Assembly (NCBI GenBank): GCA_947057875.1
Contig: CAMSEX010000043.1
Span: forward strand, 1-10,025
Source: an uncultured Clostridium sp.
Lineage (GTDB): Bacteria > Bacillota > Clostridia > TANB77 > CAG-508
DNA length: 10,025 nt
Direction: 5' to 3'
A program made the position numbers and the translations under genes. Shown one piece after another: positions 1-6,577 of the stretch. How positions within the stretch are numbered: position 1 is the first letter of the stretch; each line of letters starts with the position of its first letter. The notes under the pieces are model-generated. The model saw only the letters and a program-made list of their open reading frames with translations, did no database searches and was not told the DNA's origin.

Positions 1-45
1 ACACTATAACCTACACTCTTTCCCTACACGACGCTCTTCCGATCT
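1..45. other. Synthetic sequencing adapter, left end (not genomic)
   Basis: Bases 13-45 match the Illumina TruSeq adapter that ends in GCTCTTCCGATCT. Bases 1-12 (ACACTATAACCT) are not part of the standard P5 sequence and look like a PCR handle. The whole 45 bases recur as a perfect reverse complement at 9980-10024, so the same oligonucleotide was ligated to both ends of the insert. Genome sequence begins at about base 46. This should be trimmed before any annotation. Confidence 0.98.
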
Positions 46-2176
46 TATTTGTAAGAAAAATGGCAAAGTTGGCGTAATTGAATATACTGAAATTTCGGAT
101 GAAATGGCCAATATGAGGGATGATTATGGGTCTCTTGTTTATGGTGATTCTAACGTGATTATGCAATTATTTAATGTCAAAGCCTTGGAAAAAGTAATGA
201 ATTTGGAACTTCCTTATCATACAGCTGTGAAAAAGGCAAATTACATTGACCAAAATGGTAAATTAATTGTAGCTGATAAACCAAATGCGTACAAATTTGA
301 AATGTTTATTTTTGACGCCTTTGAAATGTTAGATAAAGTGCTAACTTTGCGTGTGAAAAGGGAAGAGGAATTTGCACCAATTAAGAATGCAGAGGGGGTT
401 GATAGTCCTGAAACAGCAAGAAAATTGTATACCGATTTTTTTACGAAATTGAATTATATGAAAAAATACAGCCAGTGGTGCACAAATCCTGTTTTCGACG
501 AAGAAACACGTCAAGAATTATTGCTTCTAGCTGGTGATGAAGAGGAAATTAAAGACCGTTTTTATAAGGATTTAGAGTTTGGAACAGCTGGTTTGCGTGG
601 CGTTATTGGAAACGGAACCAACCGCATGAATGTGTACACAGTGACAAAGGCAACGCAAGGTTTGGCAAACTTTATTTTGCGCGAAGGTGGCGAAAATAAG
701 GGAGTTGCGATTTCATATGATTCACGCAGAATGTCTCGCGAATTCGCAATTGAAACAGCACTTTGCATGAACGCAAACGGCATTAAAACTTACATTTTTG
801 ATGACATTCGTCCTGTACCAGAGTTGTCTTTTGCGGTAAGAGAACTTGGCTGTATTGCGGGCGTCATGATTACCGCCAGTCATAATCCGCCAGAATACAA
901 TGGTTACAAAGTTTATTGGGATGACGGAGCACAAATTGTGGCACCAAAAGATAGGGAAATTATCGAAGAAGTGAACAATGTGAGTGATTACTCTTTGGTA
1001 AAACGTATGAGCTATACAGATGCTCAAAATACTGGATTATACAACATTGTGGGAAGTGCTCTTGATAAATTATATATCGATGCAATAAAAAAACAAGTGT
1101 TAAATCCTGAAATCATTCACGAAGTGCAAAAAGATTTGAATATTGTTTACACACCATTGCATGGAACTGGAAACAAGCCTGTACAAAGGGTTTTGTCGGA
1201 ATTAGGTTTTGCAAATGTTTATGTTGTGCCTGAACAAGAATTGCCTAATGGAAATTTCCCAACTGTGGAATATCCAAATCCAGAAGATGTGAAAGCATTT
1301 GATTTGGCGTTAAAATTGGCAAAAAAGGTAAATGCCGATGTTGTGCTTGCAACCGACCCTGATGCAGACCGTTTGGGCGTGTTTTCAAAAGATACAAAAA
1401 CAGGCGAATATGTGCCATTTACAGGAAATATGTCTGCACTTTTGATTGCAGAATATGTATTATCACAAAGAAAAGAAAAGGCCCTAATGCCTGAAAATCC
1501 TGCTTTTGTTTCAACAATAGTGTCTTCTAATTTGGCGGGCGCGATTGCGAAAGAATACGATATGCATTTTGTAGAGACATTTACTGGATTTAAGTTTATC
1601 GGTGAGCAAATTCGCAATTTTGAGACAACTGGAAATTACAATTATGTGTTTGGTTTTGAAGAAAGTTATGGTTGCTTGGTGGGAACACATGCACGTGACA
1701 AAGACGGAATTACAGCAGTTATGATGCTTTGCGAAGCTGCTGCTTTTTATAAAAAACAAGGTTTAACATTGTGGGACCAAATGTTAAATATTTATAAAAA
1801 GTACGGATATTACAGAGAAGAGACAGTTCCAATTACGCTTAAAGGCGCTGATGGAGCAGTTAAAATCAAAGAAATTATGGAGGCAATTCGTCATAATCCG
1901 CCAAAAACGCTTGGTGGCTACAAAGTGCTTGAAGTAAGAGATTACAAGTCTGGTGTGATAAAAGATACGAAGACTGGCAAAGAAACAAAATCAACGCTTC
2001 CAATGTCAAATGTTTTGTATTATGCGATGGAAAATGATGTTTGGTGTTGTGTGAGACCTTCTGGAACAGAGCCAAAAATCAAGTTTTACATGGGCGTAAA
2101 AGGCAAATCTATGGAAGATGCCGATAATCAATTGAAAAAATTGAAAAAAGATATGTTAAAATTAGCTGAAAAATAG
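46..2176 (+). CDS. UDP-sugar pyrophosphorylase (C-terminal part) fused to phosphoglucomutase, 5'-partial
   Basis: The frame is open back to the adapter, so the ATG at 104 is internal and the true start lies outside the fragment. The first ~130 visible residues match the C-terminal end of the UAP1/UDPGP family: KNGKVGVIEYTEIS upstream of Met104, then (numbering from that Met) FEMFIFDAF and the VKREEEFAPIKNA region near residues 65-100. From about residue 119 a full phosphohexomutase follows: FGTAGLRGVIG, the phosphoserine loop TASHNP (Ser259), the metal loop DPDADR (418-423), the sugar loop GFEESYG (517-523) and the phosphate loop RPSGTE (651-656). All key residues are intact. Met119, where a free-standing mutase would begin, has no ribosome site, which supports a real fusion. 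Family knowledge: the mutase interconverts hexose-6-P and hexose-1-P, and the pyrophosphorylase joins hexose-1-P to UTP. Whether the product is UDP-glucose or UDP-GlcNAc cannot be decided here. By eye it is less AT-rich than its neighbours and uses more CGN arginine codons. Confidence 0.9.
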
Positions 2177-2189
2177 AAAAAATCAACAC

Positions 2190-2221
2190 AAAAAATCCTC
2201 AAATTTTATGGGGATTTTTTT
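2190..2221 (+). terminator. Rho-independent terminator after the fused mutase gene
   Basis: The arms AAAAAATCCTC (2190-2200) and GGGGATTTTTT (2210-2220) pair over 11 positions with one G-U wobble, around a 9-base AT loop. The 3' arm ends in a run of T. The hairpin begins 14 bases past the stop codon and separates this gene from the next promoter. Confidence 0.88.
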
Positions 2222-2242
2222 ATTCTTTTAAGAAGGAGAAAT

Positions 2243-2271
2243 TTGACAAATTATGTAAATTATGCTATAAT
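2243..2271 (+). promoter_or_regulatory. Perfect consensus sigma-A promoter with extended -10
   Basis: TTGACA (2243-2248), a 17-base spacer and TATAAT (2266-2271) match the housekeeping consensus at all twelve positions. TGC directly before the -10 adds the extended -10 element. Transcription would start near 2278, only about 12 bases before the ATG at 2291, so the AGGAGG ribosome site (2281-2286) sits at the very 5' end of the mRNA. Confidence 0.9.
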
Positions 2272-2290
2272 ATAATTAAAAGGAGGAAGA

Positions 2291-3091
2291 ATGAATTTTA
2301 ATTATAATGAGGAAAATAAAGTTTACTTTTTACGAAGCAATCATTTTGTAGAAGAATATTTGAATAGTTTGCCAATTAATCCTACTTTGAAGAATAATCC
2401 CAGATTTCAATCTATTATCTGGTACATTAGTGTTGTGTTAAAACGTCAAAAAATACCATTCAATTCAGAAGAAGCAAAGACATGGATGCAAAATCAAATT
2501 CATATTGGTAAAAATGGAGAAGTAAGGTACATATTAGATAAACAAGATAATTATTACCCAAACACTTTAGAAAAAGGCATTCAATTTGTTCAATATTCCT
2601 GTGAGGAAGGGCAAATTCAAAGACAAGTGAAAGAATTGCTTAGACAAAATACATCTTGGGAAATATTGAGCTTTTATAATAATGATGGAATTGAAGAAAA
2701 ACAAATCGTCAAAGATTATCAAAATCAAGAAATTTTTATATTTGAAAGAATAAAAAATTTTCCCGAATTAAGAAATGTAATGGAATATAAAGCTGGTTCT
2801 GAAACTGCTAAAACTTATCCAGAAAGAAGAATTTTTTGGGTTGGGTTAGAAGATTTGAATCCTAATTTAGTGGAGATAGACCCTTTAGAAAGTAATCCTT
2901 TGATTAAATTGGGTCCGTTACCAGAATTTTATGAAGAATTTCTTACAGAAAAGAAAATTGTACCTTTACCAGAAGAAAGACGTGAAAAAATTTTTAAATA
3001 TTATCAGGATGTAAATCAAGAATATGGACGCACTACTGTTTTTGAAAAAGGAATAGCAAAATTGTTGAATGTTAGAAACCGTATACATTAG
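2291..3091 (+). CDS. Orphan protein of unknown function, 266 residues
   Basis: I do not recognise this protein. It starts at ATG after AGGAGG with a 4-base gap and is set in its own transcription unit: consensus promoter upstream, strong terminator immediately downstream. There is no signal peptide or membrane segment, so it should be cytosolic. The composition is rich in charged and aromatic residues (Glu, Lys, Tyr, Phe), with an Arg/Lys/Gln-rich middle around residues 110-150 and a Pro-rich stretch with acidic flanks around residues 195-230 (LGPLPEF, VPLPEERRE). The C-terminus is basic (LLNVRNRIH). No catalytic motif is apparent to me. The unusually strong promoter suggests steady or high expression. 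Neighbouring genes give no functional hint. Confidence 0.85.
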   Translation: MNFNYNEENKVYFLRSNHFVEEYLNSLPINPTLKNNPRFQSIIWYISVVLKRQKIPFNSEEAKTWMQNQIHIGKNGEVRYILDKQDNYYPNTLEKGIQFVQYSCEEGQIQRQVKELLRQNTSWEILSFYNNDGIEEKQIVKDYQNQEIFIFERIKNFPELRNVMEYKAGSETAKTYPERRIFWVGLEDLNPNLVEIDPLESNPLIKLGPLPEFYEEFLTEKKIVPLPEERREKIFKYYQDVNQEYGRTTVFEKGIAKLLNVRNRIH

Positions 3092-3092
3092 A

Positions 3093-3134
3093 AAAAACCC
3101 TTGCTTTTACAAATGAGCAATAGCAGGGGTTTTT
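3093..3134. terminator. Bidirectional terminator shared by convergent genes
   Basis: The arms at 3093-3105 (AAAAACCCTTGCT) and 3122-3134 (AGCAGGGGTTTTT) form a 13-bp stem with one G-U wobble and a 16-base loop. T-rich sequence follows on both strands, so it can end the 266-residue gene reading right and the 67-residue gene reading left. Confidence 0.88.
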
Positions 3135-3156
3135 CTTTAGCAAATGAGCTAATTCA

Positions 3157-3360
3157 TTAATGCACAAATTCTAAATTAAATCCAGTATTACACCAAAATT
3201 CGTGCAGAATTCGCCATTCTGGCAAATATATCCTGTTTTGCATACTAAGACAGAACATATTTTTTTCTGCCACATAGTCAGAATAAAAAATGTCATCTTC
3301 GGAAAGGTTAAACCTCTTTAAAGTTTCTATTAATTTCCGATATAATACATTGTATGGCAT
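3157..3360 (-). CDS. Small orphan protein, 67 residues
   Basis: I do not recognise this protein, but it is well supported as a gene. A GGAGGTGA ribosome site (about 3363-3370) precedes the ATG, a strong promoter lies further upstream, and a bidirectional terminator follows the stop. The protein has no signal peptide or membrane segment. It begins with a basic, probably helical stretch (YRKLIETLKRFNLSEDD), and the C-terminal half is rich in aromatic residues, with Cys at about positions 37 and 57. It may be a small cytosolic regulatory or accessory protein, but nothing in the sequence fixes a function. It is transcribed toward the 266-residue orphan and away from ccdA. Confidence 0.78.
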   Translation of the reverse strand: MPYNVLYRKLIETLKRFNLSEDDIFYSDYVAEKNMFCLSMQNRIYLPEWRILHEFWCNTGFNLEFVH

Positions 3361-3388
3361 AACTCACCTCCAAATTTTTGATAATAAT

Positions 3389-3417
3389 ATTTTATCACTA
3401 TTTACATAAAATGTCAA
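3389..3417 (-). promoter_or_regulatory. Promoter of the 67-residue gene
   Basis: On the minus strand TTGACA (3412-3417), a 17-base spacer and TAAAAT (3389-3394) form a near-consensus sigma-A promoter. TGA just before the -10 supplies an extended -10 element. It lies about 30 bases upstream of the start codon. Confidence 0.82.
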
Positions 3418-3445
3418 TCATTTTTTATTTTTTAACAAAAAACAC

Positions 3446-3474
3446 TAGAAATTTTGTGATTTATATGATATGAT
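3446..3474 (+). promoter_or_regulatory. Probable promoter of the ccdA-trx-rsmI operon
   Basis: TAGAAA (3446-3451, four of six consensus bases), a 17-base spacer and TATGAT (3469-3474) preceded by TGA (extended -10). Transcription would start near 3481, giving a leader of about 43 bases before the ATG. The -35 is weak, so this is a moderate call. The region is AT-rich and chance matches are easy. Confidence 0.5.
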
Positions 3475-3523
3475 AGGTATGTAAATTTATATTTTCGGAA
3501 AAATAATAAAGAGGAAATTTAAA

Positions 3524-4159
3524 ATGGAATATGTATTTACATTTTTAGAAGGAATTGCTAGTTTTATATCGCCCTGTTTGCTACCAATGGTACCAATTTA
3601 TCTTGCTTACTTTGCAGGAGAAGACGAAAAACAAACTTCAAAAACTTTACAAAATGCAATTGGCTTTGTCCTTGGATTTACAATTATTTTCATATTACTT
3701 GCCATATTTGCAAGTGGTTTCGGTAAATTAATTAACAATACCATGCAATATATAAAATGGGGTTTTGGAATCATCATGATATTTTTGGGATTAAATTATA
3801 TGGAACTATTAAAATTCAAATTTGTCAATAAAATAAACACTTTCAAAATAAATGTTCAAAATTTGAACTTTGCTAAATCTATACTTTTTGGAATATTATT
3901 CTCAATTACTTGGACACCTTGTATTGGAACCTTTTTAAGTTCAGCTTTATTATTAGTAGCAAAACAACAAGAATTTTTTAAAGGAATTTTATTAATGTTA
4001 ATTTACTCAATCGGACTAGGAATACCATTTATTATATCAGCAATTTTAATTGACAAATTAAAAGGATTTTTTGATATCATAAAAAAGAATTTTAATATAG
4101 TCAGAAAAATATCAGGAATTATTTTAATTATTATGGGAATTTATATGATTTTCTTTTAA
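3524..4159 (+). CDS. ccdA: CcdA-family membrane thiol-disulfide electron carrier
   Basis: This is an integral membrane protein of the CcdA/DsbD transmembrane family, at 211 residues a typical single-domain CcdA. It has about six hydrophobic segments and the two hallmark cysteines in Pro-Cys motifs: SFISPCLLPMVP (Cys18) in the first helix and TWTPCIGTFL (Cys133) in the fourth. In this family the paired cysteines carry reducing equivalents from cytosolic thioredoxin across the membrane to an extracytoplasmic thioredoxin-like acceptor, serving cytochrome c maturation or, in Bacillus, spore cortex formation via StoA. The start is ATG with GAGGA 8 bases upstream. The thioredoxin gene begins 12 bases after the stop, and rsmI follows, so the three form an operon. 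No cytochrome c gene is visible here. Confidence 0.93.
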   Translation: MEYVFTFLEGIASFISPCLLPMVPIYLAYFAGEDEKQTSKTLQNAIGFVLGFTIIFILLAIFASGFGKLINNTMQYIKWGFGIIMIFLGLNYMELLKFKFVNKINTFKINVQNLNFAKSILFGILFSITWTPCIGTFLSSALLLVAKQQEFFKGILLMLIYSIGLGIPFIISAILIDKLKGFFDIIKKNFNIVRKISGIILIIMGIYMIFF

Positions 4160-4171
4160 AGGAGAAGAATT

Positions 4172-4597
4172 TTGAAAAATAAAATTTTAATTATTATTTT
4201 TTGCATTGTTTTTATAGGAATTTTGTTTGGAATTCAATATTTTTTAAATTACCAAACAAAACCTAATAATATAAAGGAGGAAAATATGAAAGTTTTAGAA
4301 ATTATGAGTAATCAATTTGAAGAAGAAATTTTGAAAAGCGATAAAATCGTTCTTGTAGATTTTTATGCAGATTGGTGTGGTCCTTGCAAAATGTTATCCC
4401 CAATTATTGACGAAATCGCAAATGAAAATAACGACATAAAAGTTTGTAGAATTAATATTGATGCTAATCAAGATTTAGCGGTTCAATATCAAGTTATGTC
4501 TATACCAACATTAATTGTAATTAAAAATGGAAAAGAAATCAATCGCGCAATCGGTGTTTTGCCTAAAAATGACATTTTAGAAATGTTAAATAATTAA
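4172..4597 (+). CDS. Membrane-anchored thioredoxin with a second, cytosolic-type internal start
   Basis: The long form is 141 residues and starts at TTG behind GGAGAAG (4161-4167). It opens with a Lys-flanked hydrophobic helix (about residues 4-26), then a short linker, then a complete thioredoxin fold with the active site WCGPC (68-72) and the cis-proline motif SIPT (Pro112). The helix would anchor the domain outside the membrane, as in ResA or StoA, facing CcdA encoded just upstream. However, ATG at 4286 (Met39) is preceded by a near-perfect AAAGGAGG at 4273-4280 with a 5-base gap. Starting there gives a 103-residue protein, the normal size of soluble thioredoxin. The internal ribosome site is stronger than the upstream one, so both forms may be made. 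The WCGPC motif is the classical cytosolic type, not the CEPC-like motif of dedicated extracytoplasmic relatives. rsmI starts 13 bases after the stop. Confidence 0.9.
   Translation: MKNKILIIIFCIVFIGILFGIQYFLNYQTKPNNIKEENMKVLEIMSNQFEEEILKSDKIVLVDFYADWCGPCKMLSPIIDEIANENNDIKVCRINIDANQDLAVQYQVMSIPTLIVIKNGKEINRAIGVLPKNDILEMLNN
4273..4280 (+). promoter_or_regulatory. Internal ribosome binding site within the thioredoxin gene
   Basis: AAAGGAGG lies 5 bases before an in-frame ATG (4286) inside the thioredoxin reading frame, exactly between the membrane-anchor segment and the thioredoxin domain. It is a better Shine-Dalgarno than the GGAGAAG serving the upstream TTG. The same bases are read as part of the linker (KEEN) in the long form. 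Confidence 0.75.
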
Positions 4598-4610
4598 GAA
4601 GGAAAAAATC

Positions 4611-5450
4611 ATGTTTGGAAAATTATACCTCGTAGCAACCCCTATTGGAAATTTAGAAGATATTACTCTTCGTGCTTTAAAAATACTAAAATCCGTCGAT
4701 TTAATTGCAGCAGAAGATACAAGACATACCTTGAAGTTATTAAATCATTTTGAAATCACAAAACCCCTAATTAGTTATTATAAGCAAAATGAACTTTCAA
4801 GAAGTCAACAACTTGTGGATAAATTGAAAACTGGAAAAAATATTGCTCTTGTCTCAGATGCTGGAACTCCTGGTATTTCTGATCCCGGAGAACAAATCGT
4901 AAAAATTGCAATTAACGAAGGAGTTTCAGTAATCCCAATTCCTGGAGCATGTGCTCTCATTAACAGTTTAATTGCTTCTGGAATGAATACCAAAGAATTT
5001 GAATTTATTGGATTTTTATCTGCACAAAAAAAAGAACGAAAAAATAAATTAGAAGAAATTAAATATGACACCCGAACATTAATTTTTTATGAGGCACCTC
5101 ACAAATTAGAAACAACACTTCTAGATATGTTAGAAATTCTAGGAGATAGAAATATTGTTTTGGCAAGAGAACTTACAAAAATTCATGAAGAATTTATGCG
5201 CGGAAAAATTTCTAGCATTTTAGAAAAAATAAAAGAAATAAAAGGAGAATTTGTATTAATTTTAGAAGGCAGTAAAATCTCAAAAAAATCACTAGAATTA
5301 GAAAATTTAAATCAATTAAGTTTAGAACAACAGTATGAATTTTATGAAAATAAAAAAATGTCAAAAAAAGAAATTATTAAACAAATTGCAAAAAACAGAA
5401 ATACAAATAAAAATGAAATTTATCAATATTTTTTAAAAAATAAAAATTAA
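4611..5450 (+). CDS. rsmI: 16S rRNA (cytidine-1402-2'-O)-methyltransferase
   Basis: RsmI is a SAM-dependent methyltransferase of the tetrapyrrole-methylase fold that modifies the 2'-OH of C1402 in the decoding centre of 16S rRNA. The 279-residue length is normal. Diagnostic motifs are present in order: ATPIGNLEDITLRAL (9-23), AEDTRHT (34-40), SDAGTPGISDPG (82-93) for cofactor binding, PIPGACALINSL, the FYEAPHKL motif, and ARELTKIHEEF. The C-terminal tail is Lys-rich with a small helical domain, as in the family. The start is ATG after AAGGA, 13 bases past the thioredoxin stop, so it is probably cotranscribed with ccdA and trx. The functional link to them is not obvious and may be only chromosomal neighbourhood. 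Confidence 0.95.
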   Translation: MFGKLYLVATPIGNLEDITLRALKILKSVDLIAAEDTRHTLKLLNHFEITKPLISYYKQNELSRSQQLVDKLKTGKNIALVSDAGTPGISDPGEQIVKIAINEGVSVIPIPGACALINSLIASGMNTKEFEFIGFLSAQKKERKNKLEEIKYDTRTLIFYEAPHKLETTLLDMLEILGDRNIVLARELTKIHEEFMRGKISSILEKIKEIKGEFVLILEGSKISKKSLELENLNQLSLEQQYEFYENKKMSKKEIIKQIAKNRNTNKNEIYQYFLKNKN

Positions 5451-5482
5451 GGCGAAAATATTTGCAAAAATATCTTCGCCTT
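5449..5482 (-). terminator. Stem-loop terminator between rsmI and the 115-residue gene
   Basis: The arms 5449-5462 and 5469-5482 (core AAGGCGAA / TTCGCCTT) pair over 14 positions with one mismatch and a 6-base loop. On the minus strand a T-rich run follows the stem, so it suits the minus-strand gene best. The T run on the plus strand is poor. The stem starts in the last codon of rsmI and may also serve as its 3' end. Confidence 0.75.
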
Positions 5483-5491
5483 TAAAATTTT

Positions 5492-5839
5492 CTATAATTT
5501 ATATGTGAATTTAAAAGAATAATAGTTTTTCTTTTCAAATTTAGCTGTAATACCTTCTGTTTTTGCAAAATTGTCAGCAGCAAATTTTACCGATTGCGCA
5601 GAACATCTTGTTTTAAATTCATAATAATTTTCAGTGTCTGGTAATTGATATAAAACTTGTCCATTGCTATCTTTTTTTATGATAATCTCTATAGTATATC
5701 CTTCATTTTCTGCCAACAAATCTGTTGATGTATTTAAAAATAAATTTTTAAGTTCAATCCAAAAATTCTTTGCCCCATCAATCATTTGTTTCTCTTGCAA
5801 TTTCAATACACGTGCATCTAATTTTTCTTTTAATGTCAT
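5492..5839 (-). CDS. Orphan protein of unknown function, 115 residues
   Basis: I do not recognise this protein. The start is set at the ATG at 5839 (MTLKEKL), because GGAGGT (5846-5851) lies 6 bases before it. The more upstream ATG at 5878 has no ribosome site and would place 13 residues (MYDFNF...) across that site. The N-terminal third looks helical and charged (KLDARVLKLQEKQ), and the rest alternates in a way that suggests beta strands (YTIEIIIKK, YYSFKFTYKL at the very end). It has one cysteine (RCSAQS) and no signal peptide or membrane helix. It has its own promoter and terminator and lies between the rsmI and spmAB transcription units, divergent from spmA. Confidence 0.75.
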   Translation of the reverse strand: MTLKEKLDARVLKLQEKQMIDGAKNFWIELKNLFLNTSTDLLAENEGYTIEIIIKKDSNGQVLYQLPDTENYYEFKTRCSAQSVKFAADNFAKTEGITAKFEKKNYYSFKFTYKL

Positions 5840-5880
5840 AATGATACCTCCTATATTTGTAAAATTAAAATCATACAATT

Positions 5881-5909
5881 ATTATAAAATAAAAAGAAAA
5901 AATTGTAAA
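5881..5909 (-). promoter_or_regulatory. Promoter of the 115-residue gene
   Basis: On the minus strand TTTACA (5904-5909), a 17-base spacer and TATAAT (5881-5886) match the sigma-A consensus at 11 of 12 positions. The predicted leader is about 35 bases. Confidence 0.8.
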
Positions 5910-5946
5910 TACATTTTTGCAAAAAAATCTATTTTTTCTACAAAAA

Positions 5947-5975
5947 GTCATATTATTTTTTCTAACTTATATAAT
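5947..5975 (+). promoter_or_regulatory. Candidate sporulation sigma-E promoter of spmAB
   Basis: GTCATATT (5947-5954), a 13-base gap and TATATAAT (5968-5975) resemble the B. subtilis sigma-E elements (-35 GTCATATT-like, -10 CATACAAT). The -35 is an excellent match and the -10 differs at its two C positions. No sigma-A -35 stands at the right distance from this TATAAT. In B. subtilis spmAB belongs to the sigma-E-dependent dacB operon, which supports the reading. Predicted transcription would begin almost at the ribosome site, giving a very short leader. Confidence 0.55.
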
Positions 5976-5992
5976 AAAATGAGGTGAAAAAA

Positions 5993-6577
5993 TTGATTAA
6001 TAAAATTTGGTGTTTTTTCATTATAATTTCTATTATTTTTTCAATCATTAATGGAAATTTAGAAGCTGTAAACCAAAGCATATTTTCTTCTATAAATGAT
6101 ACTACTCAAATGGTTATAAATTTATTTGGAAGTATGTGTTTTTGGTGTGGTATAATAAAAATTATTTCTCAAACAAGTTTGCAACAAAAATTAAAAAAAA
6201 TAATTTCGCCACTTAATCAAAAAATATTTAAAAATCTAGATGCAACAACCCCAGCTTATGAGCATATTAGTGTTAATCTAGTAACCAATATGTTGGGAAT
6301 TGGGAATGCCGCAACACCTTCAGGATTAAAGGCAATAGATGAATTAGAAAAAATAAATCCTCATCAAAACCAATTATCTGATGAAATAATTATTTTTTTA
6401 GCAATCAATACTGCGTCCCTTCAAATTCTTCCAACAAATGTAATTTCAATCCGAAATAGTTTAAATTCAAATAACCCCAGTGGCATTATTTTGGCAGTTT
6501 GGTTTTCAAGCATTTTAACATTTATTTCTATTATTTTTATAACAAAATTTTATTTAAAATTAAGGAGAATTAAATGA
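5993..6577 (+). CDS. spmA: Spore maturation protein A
   Basis: SpmA is a membrane protein of the nucleoside-recognition (Gate) superfamily. In Bacillus and Clostridium, spmA and spmB together are needed for proper dehydration of the spore core. The family signature is clear: the start MINKIWCFFIIISI, the INGN..AV segment, NMLGIGNAATPSGLKAIDEL (the GNAATP core at residues 104-109), and INTASLQILPTNVISIR. Four or more hydrophobic helices cover the protein. I chose TTG at 5993 (194 residues) because GAGGTGA (5981-5987) precedes it by 5 bases. The GTG at 5984 lies inside that ribosome site. The gene overlaps spmB by 4 bases (ATGA), indicating translational coupling. A sigma-E-like promoter lies directly upstream. 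Confidence 0.93.
   Translation: MINKIWCFFIIISIIFSIINGNLEAVNQSIFSSINDTTQMVINLFGSMCFWCGIIKIISQTSLQQKLKKIISPLNQKIFKNLDATTPAYEHISVNLVTNMLGIGNAATPSGLKAIDELEKINPHQNQLSDEIIIFLAINTASLQILPTNVISIRNSLNSNNPSGIILAVWFSSILTFISIIFITKFYLKLRRIK

Noticed and set aside
562..2075. Several minus-strand frames of 66-132 codons inside the fused mutase gene
   Set aside because: They lie opposite strongly conserved coding sequence, lack ribosome sites, and their translations resemble no family.
104..2176. ATG at 104 as the start of a 690-residue protein
   Set aside because: The frame is open upstream to the adapter, and the upstream residues (KNGKVGVIEYTEIS) continue the pyrophosphorylase family sequence. No ribosome site precedes 104.
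46..2176. Higher GC of the fused mutase gene as a sign of horizontal transfer
   Set aside because: The difference is judged by eye only. A conserved, highly expressed central-metabolism gene in an AT-rich genome commonly looks this way.
4805..5071. Minus-strand 88-codon frame inside rsmI
   Set aside because: It is opposite the conserved SAM-binding region of rsmI and has no supporting signals.
5664..5987. Plus-strand 107-codon frame overlapping the 115-residue gene
   Set aside because: The minus-strand gene has promoter, ribosome site and terminator; this frame has none and runs through the spmA promoter.
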